From positions 1-45,173 of the forward strand of contig JBELIP010000015.1 in assembly GCA_042090785.1 (NCBI GenBank): a DNA stretch of 45,173 nucleotides. The letters are read 5' to 3'. Below, one piece after another: positions 23,999 to 32,252 of the stretch. Position numbers and translations under genes: made by a program. The first letter of the stretch is position 1. The number at the start of each line of letters is the position of its first letter. The notes under the pieces were generated by a model, which ran no database searches, was not told the DNA's origin, and worked only from the letters and a program-made list of their open reading frames with translations. Source of the DNA: UBA7434 sp042090785 (GTDB taxonomy: Bacteria; Pseudomonadota; Gammaproteobacteria; Pseudomonadales; UBA7434).

Positions 23999-24010
23999 TT
24001 AACCGGTTAA
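23999..24010. promoter_or_regulatory. Perfect palindrome TTAACCGGTTAA upstream of pnuT
   Basis: This 12-bp palindrome, within the 89-base spacer before pnuT, lies just upstream of the strong pnuT ribosome binding site. With no loop it is better suited to a dimeric DNA-binding protein than to an RNA hairpin. It may mark an internal promoter or operator in the operon; no -10 box is convincing. Confidence 0.35.
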
Positions 24011-24070
24011 CAAAAAAACTTTGCTAACTAAAAAACCCTAATGGCTAAAGTCAATCGACGAAATACTTAG

Positions 24071-24319
24071 TTAAGATCGACGATCACGATTAATAAATTT
24101 TGCGACCAATACTGCTGCTGGATCGGCGCAAAAAACGGTATGCGTTGTCTGTTGAATCGCTTGCATCACTGCCGAGTATTCACCAAATACTTCGGTACTT
24201 AAAGCATGGGTGCGTACCTCTAAGCCGTCGATAGTATTGAGTTCATTAATATACGTTTGGATAGTTGGCACATAGTCACCTGTTAGAGGATATAGGCTTA
24301 GCTCGGCAGTGATATTCAT
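24071..24319 (-). CDS. YkoF-like thiamin/HMP-binding protein
   Basis: I choose the ATG at 24317-24319 because AAGGAA precedes it at 6-7 bases; the longer frame overlaps the TonB receptor gene and lacks similarity. The 82-residue product starts MNITAELSLYPLTGDYVPTI and continues with LNTIDGLEVRTHALSTEVFGEYSAVMQAI, which matches the ferredoxin-like fold of YkoF and related thiamin-binding proteins as I recall it. It has no signal peptide and would be cytoplasmic, so it probably sequesters or delivers thiamin or hydroxymethylpyrimidine rather than acting as a periplasmic receptor. It lies 22 bases after the TonB receptor in the TPP-controlled operon. B. subtilis YkoF has two such domains; this has one. 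Confidence 0.75.
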   Translation of the reverse strand: MNITAELSLYPLTGDYVPTIQTYINELNTIDGLEVRTHALSTEVFGEYSAVMQAIQQTTHTVFCADPAAVLVAKFINRDRRS

Positions 24320-24341
24320 AAGTGATTCCTTGTTTGTTAAT

Positions 24342-26513
24342 TTACCATTCGTAAGTGGCACTAACACCAACTAAGCGGGGCTCTGCGAATTGGGTGTAGG
24401 CTTCGGGTGCATAACCATTGCTAGGATTGTTGCCGAATTCGTTACTAAAGTAAAAGCCACGAGTTTCCACATCTTCATTAGTAAGGTTTCGCCCCCAAAA
24501 GCTTACTGACCATTGTTCGGCGGTATAGCTTAAGCGTGCATGAAGTAATTCATAGCTTTCGGATTGTTCATTATGGCTGTTAGAAAAATAAAACTCGTCT
24601 TTTCCTTCGATATCAATTCCTACTGACCAGTCCGATGATAACTGGTACTCACCACCGAGTGTGAATTGGTAATTAGGTGAGTGAGCGACATCTCGTCCAT
24701 CTAAGTTGGTGGGGGTGCCATTATCAAGCGCACGAGCATTAACATGAGAGAGGCTTAAGAAATCGACAAATTCTGTATCTAATAATCCTAAACTGGCATA
24801 TAGGCTTAGCTCTTCAGAGGCTAGGTATAGTGCTTCAACTTCGAGGCCCATACTGTTAGCTTTAGTGTTGTCTAGGTAGTCATCAAACGAAAAATCATCA
24901 GCGTCAAAAATGGATTGCTTAACTTGTGCATTTTTTCGCTCTTGATAGAAAACGGCCGCTTGAATTTGTAGCGTGTTTTCTAGCAATCGCATCTTTGCGC
25001 CTAACTCATAATTCATCAGTTTTTCGGCGTCAAAATCAAAAACGCTTTCTGGTATGCTTGAGTTAAGCTGTGCTGCAGAAATTATTTGAGCATTAATGCC
25101 GTCGCCTTTATAACCGCGAGAGATGAGTCCATAGAGCAAGTTGTCTTCGTTTAGTTGGTACTCGATAGCTAAGCGACCACCAAAATAATGATCACTTGGG
25201 CTTCTATTTATATTGGTACTATCGCTGTATTCAAATCCACGATGCTCTACACGTAAGCCCGTGATCAAATTCCATTGGTCATTAAGTGCGGTGGTTAACT
25301 GGCCGTATAAGGCATAGTTCTCAGTATCAAATTGGCTACTAAAATCACCACCTACTTGTGGCAATAAATCTTCTGACCGGCTACGTTTCAGTGTTTCTTC
25401 TTCCGAACGCTGATAAACACCAAGCACCCAGTCTGCACGATCATTTATTATTTTTTGGTCTGCTTTAGATATTAATCGAATATCAATGCTTTGATTGTTT
25501 CGATCACGTTCATAGCGGTCAGCAGAGCTATAAGGGAATAGCCCCGCATCAAATTCATCCACATTGCTCCAGTCTTCATCGTAACTATAAAGAGTGTCGG
25601 TATCAGCGGCACTGATAACAGCTTCAATATCAAAGCTATGATCGGTAGTCCATATAGCTGTTAACGAAGCAGCTACTGTTTCTTGCGTATCACTGCCCGG
25701 TTGGTCTGAAGTGGTGACTCGATTGTTGTTTAAAGAAAAAGCATCATAGCCATTATCGATATCGGTTAAAAAAGCATTAAATTTAATGCTGAGGTTTTCG
25801 TTAATCTCACTATGGATTGCGCCTTTGAGTATAATTTCATCAATATTGTTACTATCGTCTCGATTTAAAAAATCGTTTTCGATATAACCATCTTGTTGGT
25901 TGATACGTCCAGCAATTCTATAGCCGGTATCGTTATTGATAGGGCCGCTGACAACAGCGTCTAGGCTGTGACCGTTATAATCGCTGAGTTGTGCGCTGAT
26001 GCTACCGCTATATTCTTTGCTGGGCGTATTACTATTAAAGTGAATCAATCCGCCTAATGCATTCGCGCCATATAAATTGCCTTGGGGGCCGCGTAAAATT
26101 TCGATTTGCTCAATATCGAGGGTTGTTGCGCTTAAGCCTAAGCCAGTGAAATCGATGCCGTCAACAATTAAGCCGACAGAAGGATTAATTGGATTAACAA
26201 ATTGACTGCGCTCACCGATGCCGCGAATTTGAAAGAAGCGGCCGCGTGATGCGCCACTAGAGTAATTGACATTGGGGGCGCGGCCTAACAAGTTCTCTAA
26301 ATGTTGCGTACCATTCTTTTTAATCAACGTGTCATTGAATACGGTTACGCTATTGGCGAGTGTATTGATTTCTGGGCTATGAAAATCAGAAGTGACATAA
26401 ACTTCTTCGATTGTCGGGCTGGCTAATAGGCTATTAGATAGTAGGAGTGCAATAGCTGTACTAGCAATGGCGCTGTTGGATATTACTTTTGAGCGTTGTG
26501 ATTTGAAAAACAT
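24342..26513 (-). CDS. TonB-dependent outer-membrane receptor, probably for thiamin
   Basis: I choose the ATG at 26511-26513, which has TTGGAG 7 bases upstream and gives a proper signal peptide (KSQRSKVISNSAIASTAIAL, cleavage near LLAS). The 723-residue product has a TonB box-like TIEEVYV after the signal peptide. The plug domain (about 35-150) has NSVTVFNDTLIKKNG, FFQIRGIGER and EILRGPQGNLYGANALGGLI. A 22-strand-type barrel follows and ends in a terminal Trp (LVGVSATYEW). Substrate is inferred: it is the first gene after a TPP riboswitch and is followed by thiamin-binding, transport and kinase genes. This fits the thiamin-related TonB receptors described by comparative genomics in gammaproteobacteria. 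Confidence 0.9.
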   Translation of the reverse strand: MFFKSQRSKVISNSAIASTAIALLLSNSLLASPTIEEVYVTSDFHSPEINTLANSVTVFNDTLIKKNGTQHLENLLGRAPNVNYSSGASRGRFFQIRGIGERSQFVNPINPSVGLIVDGIDFTGLGLSATTLDIEQIEILRGPQGNLYGANALGGLIHFNSNTPSKEYSGSISAQLSDYNGHSLDAVVSGPINNDTGYRIAGRINQQDGYIENDFLNRDDSNNIDEIILKGAIHSEINENLSIKFNAFLTDIDNGYDAFSLNNNRVTTSDQPGSDTQETVAASLTAIWTTDHSFDIEAVISAADTDTLYSYDEDWSNVDEFDAGLFPYSSADRYERDRNNQSIDIRLISKADQKIINDRADWVLGVYQRSEEETLKRSRSEDLLPQVGGDFSSQFDTENYALYGQLTTALNDQWNLITGLRVEHRGFEYSDSTNINRSPSDHYFGGRLAIEYQLNEDNLLYGLISRGYKGDGINAQIISAAQLNSSIPESVFDFDAEKLMNYELGAKMRLLENTLQIQAAVFYQERKNAQVKQSIFDADDFSFDDYLDNTKANSMGLEVEALYLASEELSLYASLGLLDTEFVDFLSLSHVNARALDNGTPTNLDGRDVAHSPNYQFTLGGEYQLSSDWSVGIDIEGKDEFYFSNSHNEQSESYELLHARLSYTAEQWSVSFWGRNLTNEDVETRGFYFSNEFGNNPSNGYAPEAYTQFAEPRLVGVSATYEW

Positions 26514-26597
26514 TCGAGTCTCCAAAAAAAATGAAAACCCGGTAGTGGAACGAGGGAAAGGTAGAGCGCACACGATGAGTATAACGACTCTGAAAAA

Positions 26598-26700
26598 CTC
26601 CTATTCCTACGCCGGTACTAACCGGATCAGGTTCAAGGGTTCGCCAAAGTAAAACACTTCATGGCATCTCAGGCTAAATTGCAGCCACCCCTCAGGATGA
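26598..26700 (-). promoter_or_regulatory. TPP riboswitch (THI element)
   Basis: Read on the minus strand, the sequence shows GAGGGGTGGCTGCAATTTAG, then the invariant CTGAGATG, a variable arm, and ACCCTTGAACCTGATC followed by CGGTTAGTACCGGCGTAGGA. These are the conserved P2/J3-2 and P4/P5 blocks of the TPP aptamer in the right order and spacing. TPP binding should switch off the five-gene operon downstream. About 85 nt separate the aptamer from the receptor ATG. I see no clear hairpin with a T-run there except a T8 stretch directly before the ribosome binding site, so control could be at translation or at termination. Confidence 0.95.
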
Positions 26701-26775
26701 GAAAAGCATTTTACGGACCTAATGACTAATTGGCTAGTATTGATTGTTGCGAAATAATAGCCACTGTTAGATCAT

Positions 26776-26804
26776 GATGGAATAGATCCATCTTTAGATA
26801 TAAT
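26776..26804 (+). promoter_or_regulatory. arsC promoter with possible operator
   Basis: A perfect -10 box TATAAT lies at 26799-26804. Just upstream an inverted repeat GATGGA (26776-26781) and TCCATC (26787-26792), spaced by five bases, covers the place where the -35 box should be; no good -35 is visible. A start near 26811 would make a leader of about 10 nt. The repeat could be a repressor or activator site; the regulator is not identified. Confidence 0.5.
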
Positions 26805-26821
26805 CAGTAATGGAAAAAATT

Positions 26822-27262
26822 ATGAGCACTAAAACCCAGCTACTTTTTCTTTGTACCGGTAATTCTTGTCGCAGCCAAATGGCCGAGGGACTTGGTCGTC
26901 ACTTTGCCGGCGATACCATTGAGTTCTCTTCTGCGGGCATAGAAAAACACGGTCTAAACCCTTTTGCCGTTAAGGCCATGCAGGAAATCGGTATTGATAT
27001 TACAGGACATACTAGTAATACATTGGACGAGTTAGATTCGGGCAGCCTGGATTACATTGTGACAGTTTGTGGTCATGCTGATGAAACCTGTCCAGTACTT
27101 GCGACTAAAACGCAGCGGATTCATAAAGGGTTTGATGACCCCCCTAAACTAGCGGCACAAGAAGCAACTGAAGAAGCGGGTATGGTACATTACCGACGGG
27201 TACGTGATGAAATTAAAGCATATATTTTAACGTTGCCAGCTATTTTGAGTGCGGAGCTTTAA
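26822..27262 (+). CDS. arsC: Thioredoxin-coupled arsenate reductase ArsC
   Basis: The enzyme reduces arsenate to arsenite by a three-cysteine relay and is recycled by thioredoxin. The 146-residue product has the low-molecular-weight phosphatase loop C-x5-R (Cys11 to Arg17, CTGNSCRS). It also has the two further redox cysteines at 83 and 90 (VTVCGHADETCP), which correspond to Cys10, Cys82 and Cys89 of the well-studied Gram-positive type enzymes. SSAGIEKHGLNPFAVKAM and KGFDDPPK are also typical. I choose the ATG at 26822: a -10 box at 26799 places the transcript start around 26811, too close for the ATG at 26810. No arsR, arsB or acr3 gene is near. Efflux must be encoded elsewhere if this is a resistance gene. 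Confidence 0.92.
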   Translation: MSTKTQLLFLCTGNSCRSQMAEGLGRHFAGDTIEFSSAGIEKHGLNPFAVKAMQEIGIDITGHTSNTLDELDSGSLDYIVTVCGHADETCPVLATKTQRIHKGFDDPPKLAAQEATEEAGMVHYRRVRDEIKAYILTLPAILSAEL

Positions 27263-27297
27263 ACGTTCTAGCAAAAGTAGAGTAATGAGATTTCGTT

Positions 27298-28524
27298 ATG
27301 ATTAAAAAAATCACTTTTGGTCTCTCATTGTTGCTTGTTCTATCGGTAACTTTGGTTGCGGTTAAAAGTCCCGGTGGTGTTTCTGGCTTTTGGTTAATGC
27401 TCTCTACCATTACTGGGTTGAATCAAGTTGAAGCTTCGTCAGACAGTGCGCAGTCGTATCTTGATTTGCCCGAAGGTTTTTCTGCACAAGTGTTTGCTGA
27501 TGGTCTTGATGTGCCGCGCGTTGTGGTTACTACAAAAGCGAATGATGTCATTGTGAGCGCTGTTGATAGCGGTGAAATTATATTATTAAGCGACCTTAAT
27601 AATGACGGCTATGCTGAGGTAAAAACTATTTTATTAAGCGGGCTAGAAAACCCTCAAGGCCTAGCTTTTGATAACGACTGGCTTTATTTTAGTGAGCGCC
27701 ATCGTGTTAGCAGAATCCGTTTCGATCATGCTAACGCTATAACGATGGGAGAAGCTGAGGTGGTTATTGATAACCTTCCTTATGGTCATCCACATCGTTC
27801 GCATAATGCAAAGAATATTGCTATTTCTGCCGACCGTGAATTATTTATTGCCGTTGGTTCACCTTGTAATGTCTGTGTTCCTGATGATCCGCGTTATTCT
27901 TCGATACTACGATTTGACTTAAATGCAGAGCTTGATAATGCAAGCGTAGAAATTTACAGCCGTGGTTTGCGTAACAGTATTGGTTTTGATTGGGCGCCTT
28001 GGTCTGGTCAGCTTTATGCCACTGATAATGGTCGCGATATGTTGGGCGATGACTTCCCCCCCGATGAGCTCAACCTTATTGTTAAAGACGGATTTTACGG
28101 TTGGCCTTATTATCACGGTGATAATATTGCTGATCCTGATTTTACTGACTCTGAACTTCTTTCTACAGCACTGAAACCGTCGTTTAAGTTTCGCCCGCAT
28201 AACGCGCCGTTAGGTATTCATTTTATTCGCACTACGCAAAACCTGCCAAGAAATTATGCTCGCTCGGCATTAGTTGCTTTGCATGGCTCTTGGAATCGTT
28301 CAGAGCTGGATGGCTATAAAGTGATATCTCTGCACTGGCAGGATGATGGCAGTATTGAAAGCCGTGATTTTATTACAGGGTTTTTGAACGAAAAAGGCAT
28401 TATTGGTCGGCCAGTCAGCATTACTGAAGATGGCGTTGGTCAGCTCTATGTGAGCGATGATCTGGGCGGCCGAATATACCGCATCGACTATACCGCATCG
28501 ACTACGTTAAACCTTATTCATTAA
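27298..28524 (+). CDS. PQQ-dependent sugar dehydrogenase-like beta-propeller (glucose/sorbosone dehydrogenase family)
   Basis: Proteins of this family oxidise aldoses or related sugars in the periplasm with pyrroloquinoline quinone. The 408-residue product starts with a signal sequence (KKITFGLSLLLVLSVTLVAV). The propeller follows, with LPEGFSAQVFADGLDVPRVV, GLENPQGLAFDNDWLYF, the Ca/PQQ-type NIAISADRELFIAVGSPCN, a RGLRNSIGFDWAP blade and NDLGR-like DNGRDMLGDDFPPDELN, FYGWPYYHG and LVALHGSWNR. The sequence is closer to the sorbosone dehydrogenase branch than to classic soluble GDH; the substrate is unknown. The C-terminus follows a 14-bp duplication that changes the reading frame. It lies 35 bases after arsC and may be co-transcribed, for which I know no functional reason. 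Confidence 0.85.
   Translation: MIKKITFGLSLLLVLSVTLVAVKSPGGVSGFWLMLSTITGLNQVEASSDSAQSYLDLPEGFSAQVFADGLDVPRVVVTTKANDVIVSAVDSGEIILLSDLNNDGYAEVKTILLSGLENPQGLAFDNDWLYFSERHRVSRIRFDHANAITMGEAEVVIDNLPYGHPHRSHNAKNIAISADRELFIAVGSPCNVCVPDDPRYSSILRFDLNAELDNASVEIYSRGLRNSIGFDWAPWSGQLYATDNGRDMLGDDFPPDELNLIVKDGFYGWPYYHGDNIADPDFTDSELLSTALKPSFKFRPHNAPLGIHFIRTTQNLPRNYARSALVALHGSWNRSELDGYKVISLHWQDDGSIESRDFITGFLNEKGIIGRPVSITEDGVGQLYVSDDLGGRIYRIDYTASTTLNLIH
28475..28504 (+). repeat. 14-bp tandem duplication at the 3' end of the dehydrogenase gene
   Basis: ATACCGCATCGACT is present twice in direct succession (28476-28489 and 28490-28503). Because 14 is not a multiple of three, the second copy shifts the frame. 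The tail reads RIYRIDYTASTTLNLIH and stops, whereas one copy alone would continue RIYRIDYVKPYSLNRY. The family core is complete before this point. Confidence 0.85.
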
Positions 28525-28649
28525 ACCGCTATTTCTGGTGTTTACTGCATTGCTTACGTTTCTAACTTGGTCGCATATTTCCGCCAGCATGGTAGAATCG
28601 CCGACCTTCGTTATAATGAATTGATACGATTGTTGTTAGGAGCCTTGTA

Positions 28650-29243
28650 TTGGCCATTAAATTTGTTGAATCTTGCAAACTTCCCACCCGTTGGGGCGAG
28701 TTTGAGATGCATGGCTTTCAAGATACAGAAACTCAGAAAGAGCATATTGCCTTATCGTTAGGCGACATTAGCTCGCAGGCGCCAGTGCTTGCTCGCGTGC
28801 ATTCTGAGTGCTTAACAGGTGATGCATTGTTTAGTTTACGCTGCGATTGCGGTGCTCAATTACAACAAGGTTTAGAGGCTATCGCTAAAGAAGGTCGTGG
28901 TGTGTTGTTGTATCTCAAACAAGAAGGCCGTGGCATTGGTTTGCTTAATAAAGTTAAGGCTTATAAGTTACAAGATGCTGGTGCCGATACAGTGGAAGCT
29001 AATGAGCATTTAGGTTTTGATGCCGATTTGCGCGATTATTCTATTTGTCAGTCTATCTTTGAGCATCTTGCTATTAGCCAATTACGACTAATGACTAATA
29101 ATCCGGTTAAGGTATCGGCGCTAGAAAGCTTAGGTTTGGATGTGGTTGAGCGGTTATCTATTGCTACTGGCCGAACAGCGCATAACGAAAAATATTTAGA
29201 TACTAAGGCTGGTAAATTAGGCCATCTATTGGCAGACGATTAG
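28650..29243 (+). CDS. ribA: GTP cyclohydrolase II
   Basis: RibA opens the imidazole ring of GTP, the first committed step of riboflavin synthesis. The 197-residue product matches E. coli RibA throughout: KLPTRWGEFEMHGF, LARVHSECLTGDALFSLRC with zinc ligands Cys54, Cys65 and Cys67, EGRGVLLYLKQEGRGIGLLN, DTVEANEHLGF and TNNPVKVSALESLG. The start is TTG at 28650, 9 bases after an AGGAG site; no ATG fits the family's N-terminus. A TAGAAT -10-like box with a GC-rich tail lies at 28593-28598. It is separate from the riboflavin cluster and supplies the activity that the degenerate half of the ribB product lacks. Confidence 0.96.
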   Translation: MAIKFVESCKLPTRWGEFEMHGFQDTETQKEHIALSLGDISSQAPVLARVHSECLTGDALFSLRCDCGAQLQQGLEAIAKEGRGVLLYLKQEGRGIGLLNKVKAYKLQDAGADTVEANEHLGFDADLRDYSICQSIFEHLAISQLRLMTNNPVKVSALESLGLDVVERLSIATGRTAHNEKYLDTKAGKLGHLLADD

Positions 29244-29268
29244 GTCTATCAGGCCTCTGTTTTTTTCT
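29242..29268 (+). terminator. Terminator of ribA, overlapping its stop codon
   Basis: AGGTC (29242-29246) pairs with GGCCT (29252-29256; one G-T pair) across TATCA, followed after CTG by a run of seven T residues. It lies between the convergent ribA and dxs genes. Confidence 0.65.
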
Positions 29269-29287
29269 TCTTTTTAAATACGTTTTG

Positions 29288-31210
29288 TTACGCTGTTTGT
29301 TGTAACGATTCGAGCTTTTCATTCACTGCTTGTTCAATTCCTTTTTGGTCTAGACCACATTTGGCTAGTAGCTCGCTATGCTTGCCATGCTCTACAAAAA
29401 TATCGGGTAAACCCAATTGCAATACAGGCATAAGCTGGTTGGATTGATTTAAATATTCAGTCACTGCGCTGCCGGCACCGCCTTGAATGCTGTTTTCTTC
29501 TAACGTAACAATTAAGTCGTGGCTAGATGCTAGTGAGTCAATCATTGCTTCATCAATGGGTTTTACAAACCGCATATCCGCAACACTAAAATTAAGTTTT
29601 TCTGCAGCTTTGAGTGCAGCAGGAAGTAAGGTACCAAAATTTAATATGGCTACACGGCTACCACTGCGTCGCAACACGCCTTTGCCTATGGGTAGCGCTT
29701 GCATAGTTTCTTCAATGACGGCACCTGGGCCTGTGCCGCGGGGGTAACGAATAGCGGCAGGGCCTTCAAATTTATAGCCGGTGTAGAGGAGTTGGCGCGT
29801 TTCGTTTTCGTCAGACGGGGCTATGACAACCATGTTGGGTATGCAGCGCAAAAAAGACAAATCAAAACTGCCTGCATGCGTAGGACCATCTTCGCCGACT
29901 AAACCGGCGCGGTCGATGCCAAAAGTGACATCAAGATTCTGTATGGCAACATCGTGAATGAGTTGGTCGTAGGCACGTTGTAAAAAAGTTGAGTAAATAG
30001 CAACAACGGGTTTTTTTCCTTCGCAAGCCAGTCCGCCTGCAACGGTGACCGCATGTTGTTCTGCAATTGCAACATCGTGATAGCGTTCGGGGTATTGTTT
30101 GGCAAAGTTCACCATGCCCGAGCCTTCGCACATGGCGGGTGTAATGGCAATGAGCTTTTCATCTTGCTTAGCGGTATCGCATAGCCATTGGCCAAATACG
30201 TCTTGATACTTTATTTTTTTCTGCGATTTAATGGTGTCGTTAGGGGCTGTGGTATTCGTTTCGGGTTTTTCTATTTTATTAACGGCATGGTAGCCAACGG
30301 GATCGGCTTCTGCGGGAGCAAAGCCCTTGCCCTTGGTGGTGCTTATATGCAAAAGACGCGGGCCCTTCATCATTAACATGTTGCGCATTGTTGGCACTAG
30401 TGACGATAAATCATGACCATCTATAGGGCCAATATAATTAAAGCCTAGCTCTTCGAATAATGTGCCGGGCGCGACCATGCCTTTCATATGTTCTTCGGTG
30501 CGAGCGGCTAACTCCCAAGCGGGTGGGATTTTTGATAACACTTTTTTTGAGCCTTCACGTAAGTGTATATAGGTTTTACTGGCCCAAATTTTAGAAAAGT
30601 AAGTGGCTAAGCCGCCAATGTTTTTTGAAATAGACATTTGATTATCGTTAAGGATAACCAGCATATTGGCTTCGGTATCGGCGGCGTGATTAAGTGCCTC
30701 AAACACCATGCCTGCTGTCATTGCACCATCGCCAATAACGGCAACCGATTGCCGTGGTATTTCGTCATCAGCATGTGCCAGAGCCATGCCTAATGCCGCA
30801 CTAATACTGGTACTTGAATGGCCAACACCAAAGGTATCGTATTCGCTTTCTTTGCGTTTTGGGAAGCCCGATAAACCATCGGCTTGACGCATGGTGTGCA
30901 TGGCGTCGCGGCGCCCCGTGAGTATTTTGTGCGGGTAGGTTTGGTGGCCGACATCCCAGACCAGTTTATCGCGTGGAGTATCGAGTAAATAATGTAATGC
31001 GACGGTTAATTCAACGACACCAAGACCGGCGCCAAAGTGTCCGCCCGATTGGCCAACACAATAAAGTAAGTGTTCGCGTAACTCATCGGCCAATTGTGGT
31101 AGTTGAGCTTCGCTTAATTGGCGAAGTAACTCGGGTACAGGCGCTTGGTCTAGCAGCGGTGTTTCAGGTCGCTGCTCGGGAAAGCGGTCATATTGGCGTG
31201 GCTTAGTCAT
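29288..31210 (-). CDS. dxs: 1-deoxy-D-xylulose-5-phosphate synthase
   Basis: DXS condenses pyruvate and glyceraldehyde-3-phosphate using TPP, the entry step of the MEP isoprenoid pathway. The 640-residue product has ELREHLLYCVGQSGGHFGAG, VWDVGHQTYPHKILTGRR, the TPP-binding VIGDGAMTAGMVFEALNHA with GDGA...N, FGIDRAGLVGEDGPTHAG and AIRYPRG. The length is normal. It is the third gene of a xseB-ispA-dxs operon, 124 bases after ispA. Its TPP requirement links it to the thiamin genes in this window, but no shared control is visible. Confidence 0.98.
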   Translation of the reverse strand: MTKPRQYDRFPEQRPETPLLDQAPVPELLRQLSEAQLPQLADELREHLLYCVGQSGGHFGAGLGVVELTVALHYLLDTPRDKLVWDVGHQTYPHKILTGRRDAMHTMRQADGLSGFPKRKESEYDTFGVGHSSTSISAALGMALAHADDEIPRQSVAVIGDGAMTAGMVFEALNHAADTEANMLVILNDNQMSISKNIGGLATYFSKIWASKTYIHLREGSKKVLSKIPPAWELAARTEEHMKGMVAPGTLFEELGFNYIGPIDGHDLSSLVPTMRNMLMMKGPRLLHISTTKGKGFAPAEADPVGYHAVNKIEKPETNTTAPNDTIKSQKKIKYQDVFGQWLCDTAKQDEKLIAITPAMCEGSGMVNFAKQYPERYHDVAIAEQHAVTVAGGLACEGKKPVVAIYSTFLQRAYDQLIHDVAIQNLDVTFGIDRAGLVGEDGPTHAGSFDLSFLRCIPNMVVIAPSDENETRQLLYTGYKFEGPAAIRYPRGTGPGAVIEETMQALPIGKGVLRRSGSRVAILNFGTLLPAALKAAEKLNFSVADMRFVKPIDEAMIDSLASSHDLIVTLEENSIQGGAGSAVTEYLNQSNQLMPVLQLGLPDIFVEHGKHSELLAKCGLDQKGIEQAVNEKLESLQQTA

Positions 31211-31334
31211 CTGGCTTTTGTTACTTATGTTTAGTGAAAGAGAGGCTTAGTTATCATTCTAAGCCGGCCGCGGATTTTACCTTAGAAGTGAGTATATTAC
31301 TCGTCTATTACCGCTACAGCGGCATTTTCTAAGG

Positions 31335-32252
31335 CTATTGTGATCTTTGGATAATATAATGGGCAAGCGAGCGCAAAGGGTCGGCATTGCTGCCGAAATC
31401 AACCAGAGCGGCTAACGCTTCATCACAGAGTGATTGTGCTTTCAATTTGGCTTGTGCTAAGCCCATAATAGCGGGATAAGTTGGTTTATTTGCAGCAATA
31501 TCAGTACCTTGCGGCTTCCCTGTTTGTTCTGAGCTGCCTTCTATATCCAGAATATCGTCCTGTACTTGAAATGCTAAACCAATGGCGCGAGCATAATCGC
31601 GGAGTGCTTGGGATTGCTTAGTATCGCCACCGCCACACAGGCAGCCCATATGCGTTGCCGCATCCATTAATGCACCGGTTTTTAAGCGGTGCATATTCAC
31701 CAGTTCATCATAAGTAATACGTTGGTTGACCACGGCTAAATCAATGGCTTGGCCGCCTACCATGCCGTTGGCACCCGAGGCGCGGGTGAGTTCGCGAATC
31801 AGCGCAATATGCAGCTCAGCTGAGCCATCACTTTGGTTGGCCAGTAGTTCAAAAGCCAGTGTTTGCAGCGCATCGCCAGCTAAAATAGCGTTGGCTTCGC
31901 CGTATTGAATATGGCAGCTGGGTTTGCCACGACGTAAGTCGTCATCATCCATGGCGGGCAAGTCATCGTGAATTAAAGAGTAGCAATGCACCAGCTCAAC
32001 AGCGGCAGCGGCGGCATCGGTAATGGGATGAGTGACAGTATTATTGGTTTGGCAGGCTTGTGCCGCCATATAAACCAGCATGGCGCGAATGCGTTTGCCG
32101 CTCGCTAATGAGCTATAGGCAAGCGCATTAATTAATGGCTGTGCTTGTGGGTTTTGACCAATATCTTGACTGTAATTCGTCAGTGTTGCTGCAAGATAGT
32201 CTTCAAATCGAGTTTTATGGCCACTCAAAAAGGTAGCGAGTGCATCAGTCAT
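31335..32252 (-). CDS. ispA: Farnesyl diphosphate synthase (short-chain prenyltransferase)
   Basis: IspA condenses dimethylallyl and isopentenyl diphosphates into geranyl and farnesyl diphosphate. The 305-residue product has LASGKRIRAMLVYMA, the first aspartate-rich motif in HDDLPAMDDDDLRRGKPS (from Asp96), KTGALMDAA, and the second in FQVQDDILDIEG with the following GKPQGTDIAANKPTYP. These mark the bacterial FPP synthase type. The start overlaps the end of xseB by eight bases, so the two are translated in tandem. Confidence 0.97.
   Translation of the reverse strand: MTDALATFLSGHKTRFEDYLAATLTNYSQDIGQNPQAQPLINALAYSSLASGKRIRAMLVYMAAQACQTNNTVTHPITDAAAAAVELVHCYSLIHDDLPAMDDDDLRRGKPSCHIQYGEANAILAGDALQTLAFELLANQSDGSAELHIALIRELTRASGANGMVGGQAIDLAVVNQRITYDELVNMHRLKTGALMDAATHMGCLCGGGDTKQSQALRDYARAIGLAFQVQDDILDIEGSSEQTGKPQGTDIAANKPTYPAIMGLAQAKLKAQSLCDEALAALVDFGSNADPLRSLAHYIIQRSQ

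Noticed and set aside
26467..26652. Plus-strand reading frame of 61 codons over the TonB gene start and riboswitch
   Set aside because: It is antisense to the signal-peptide coding region and the TPP aptamer, has no ribosome binding site and no recognisable product.
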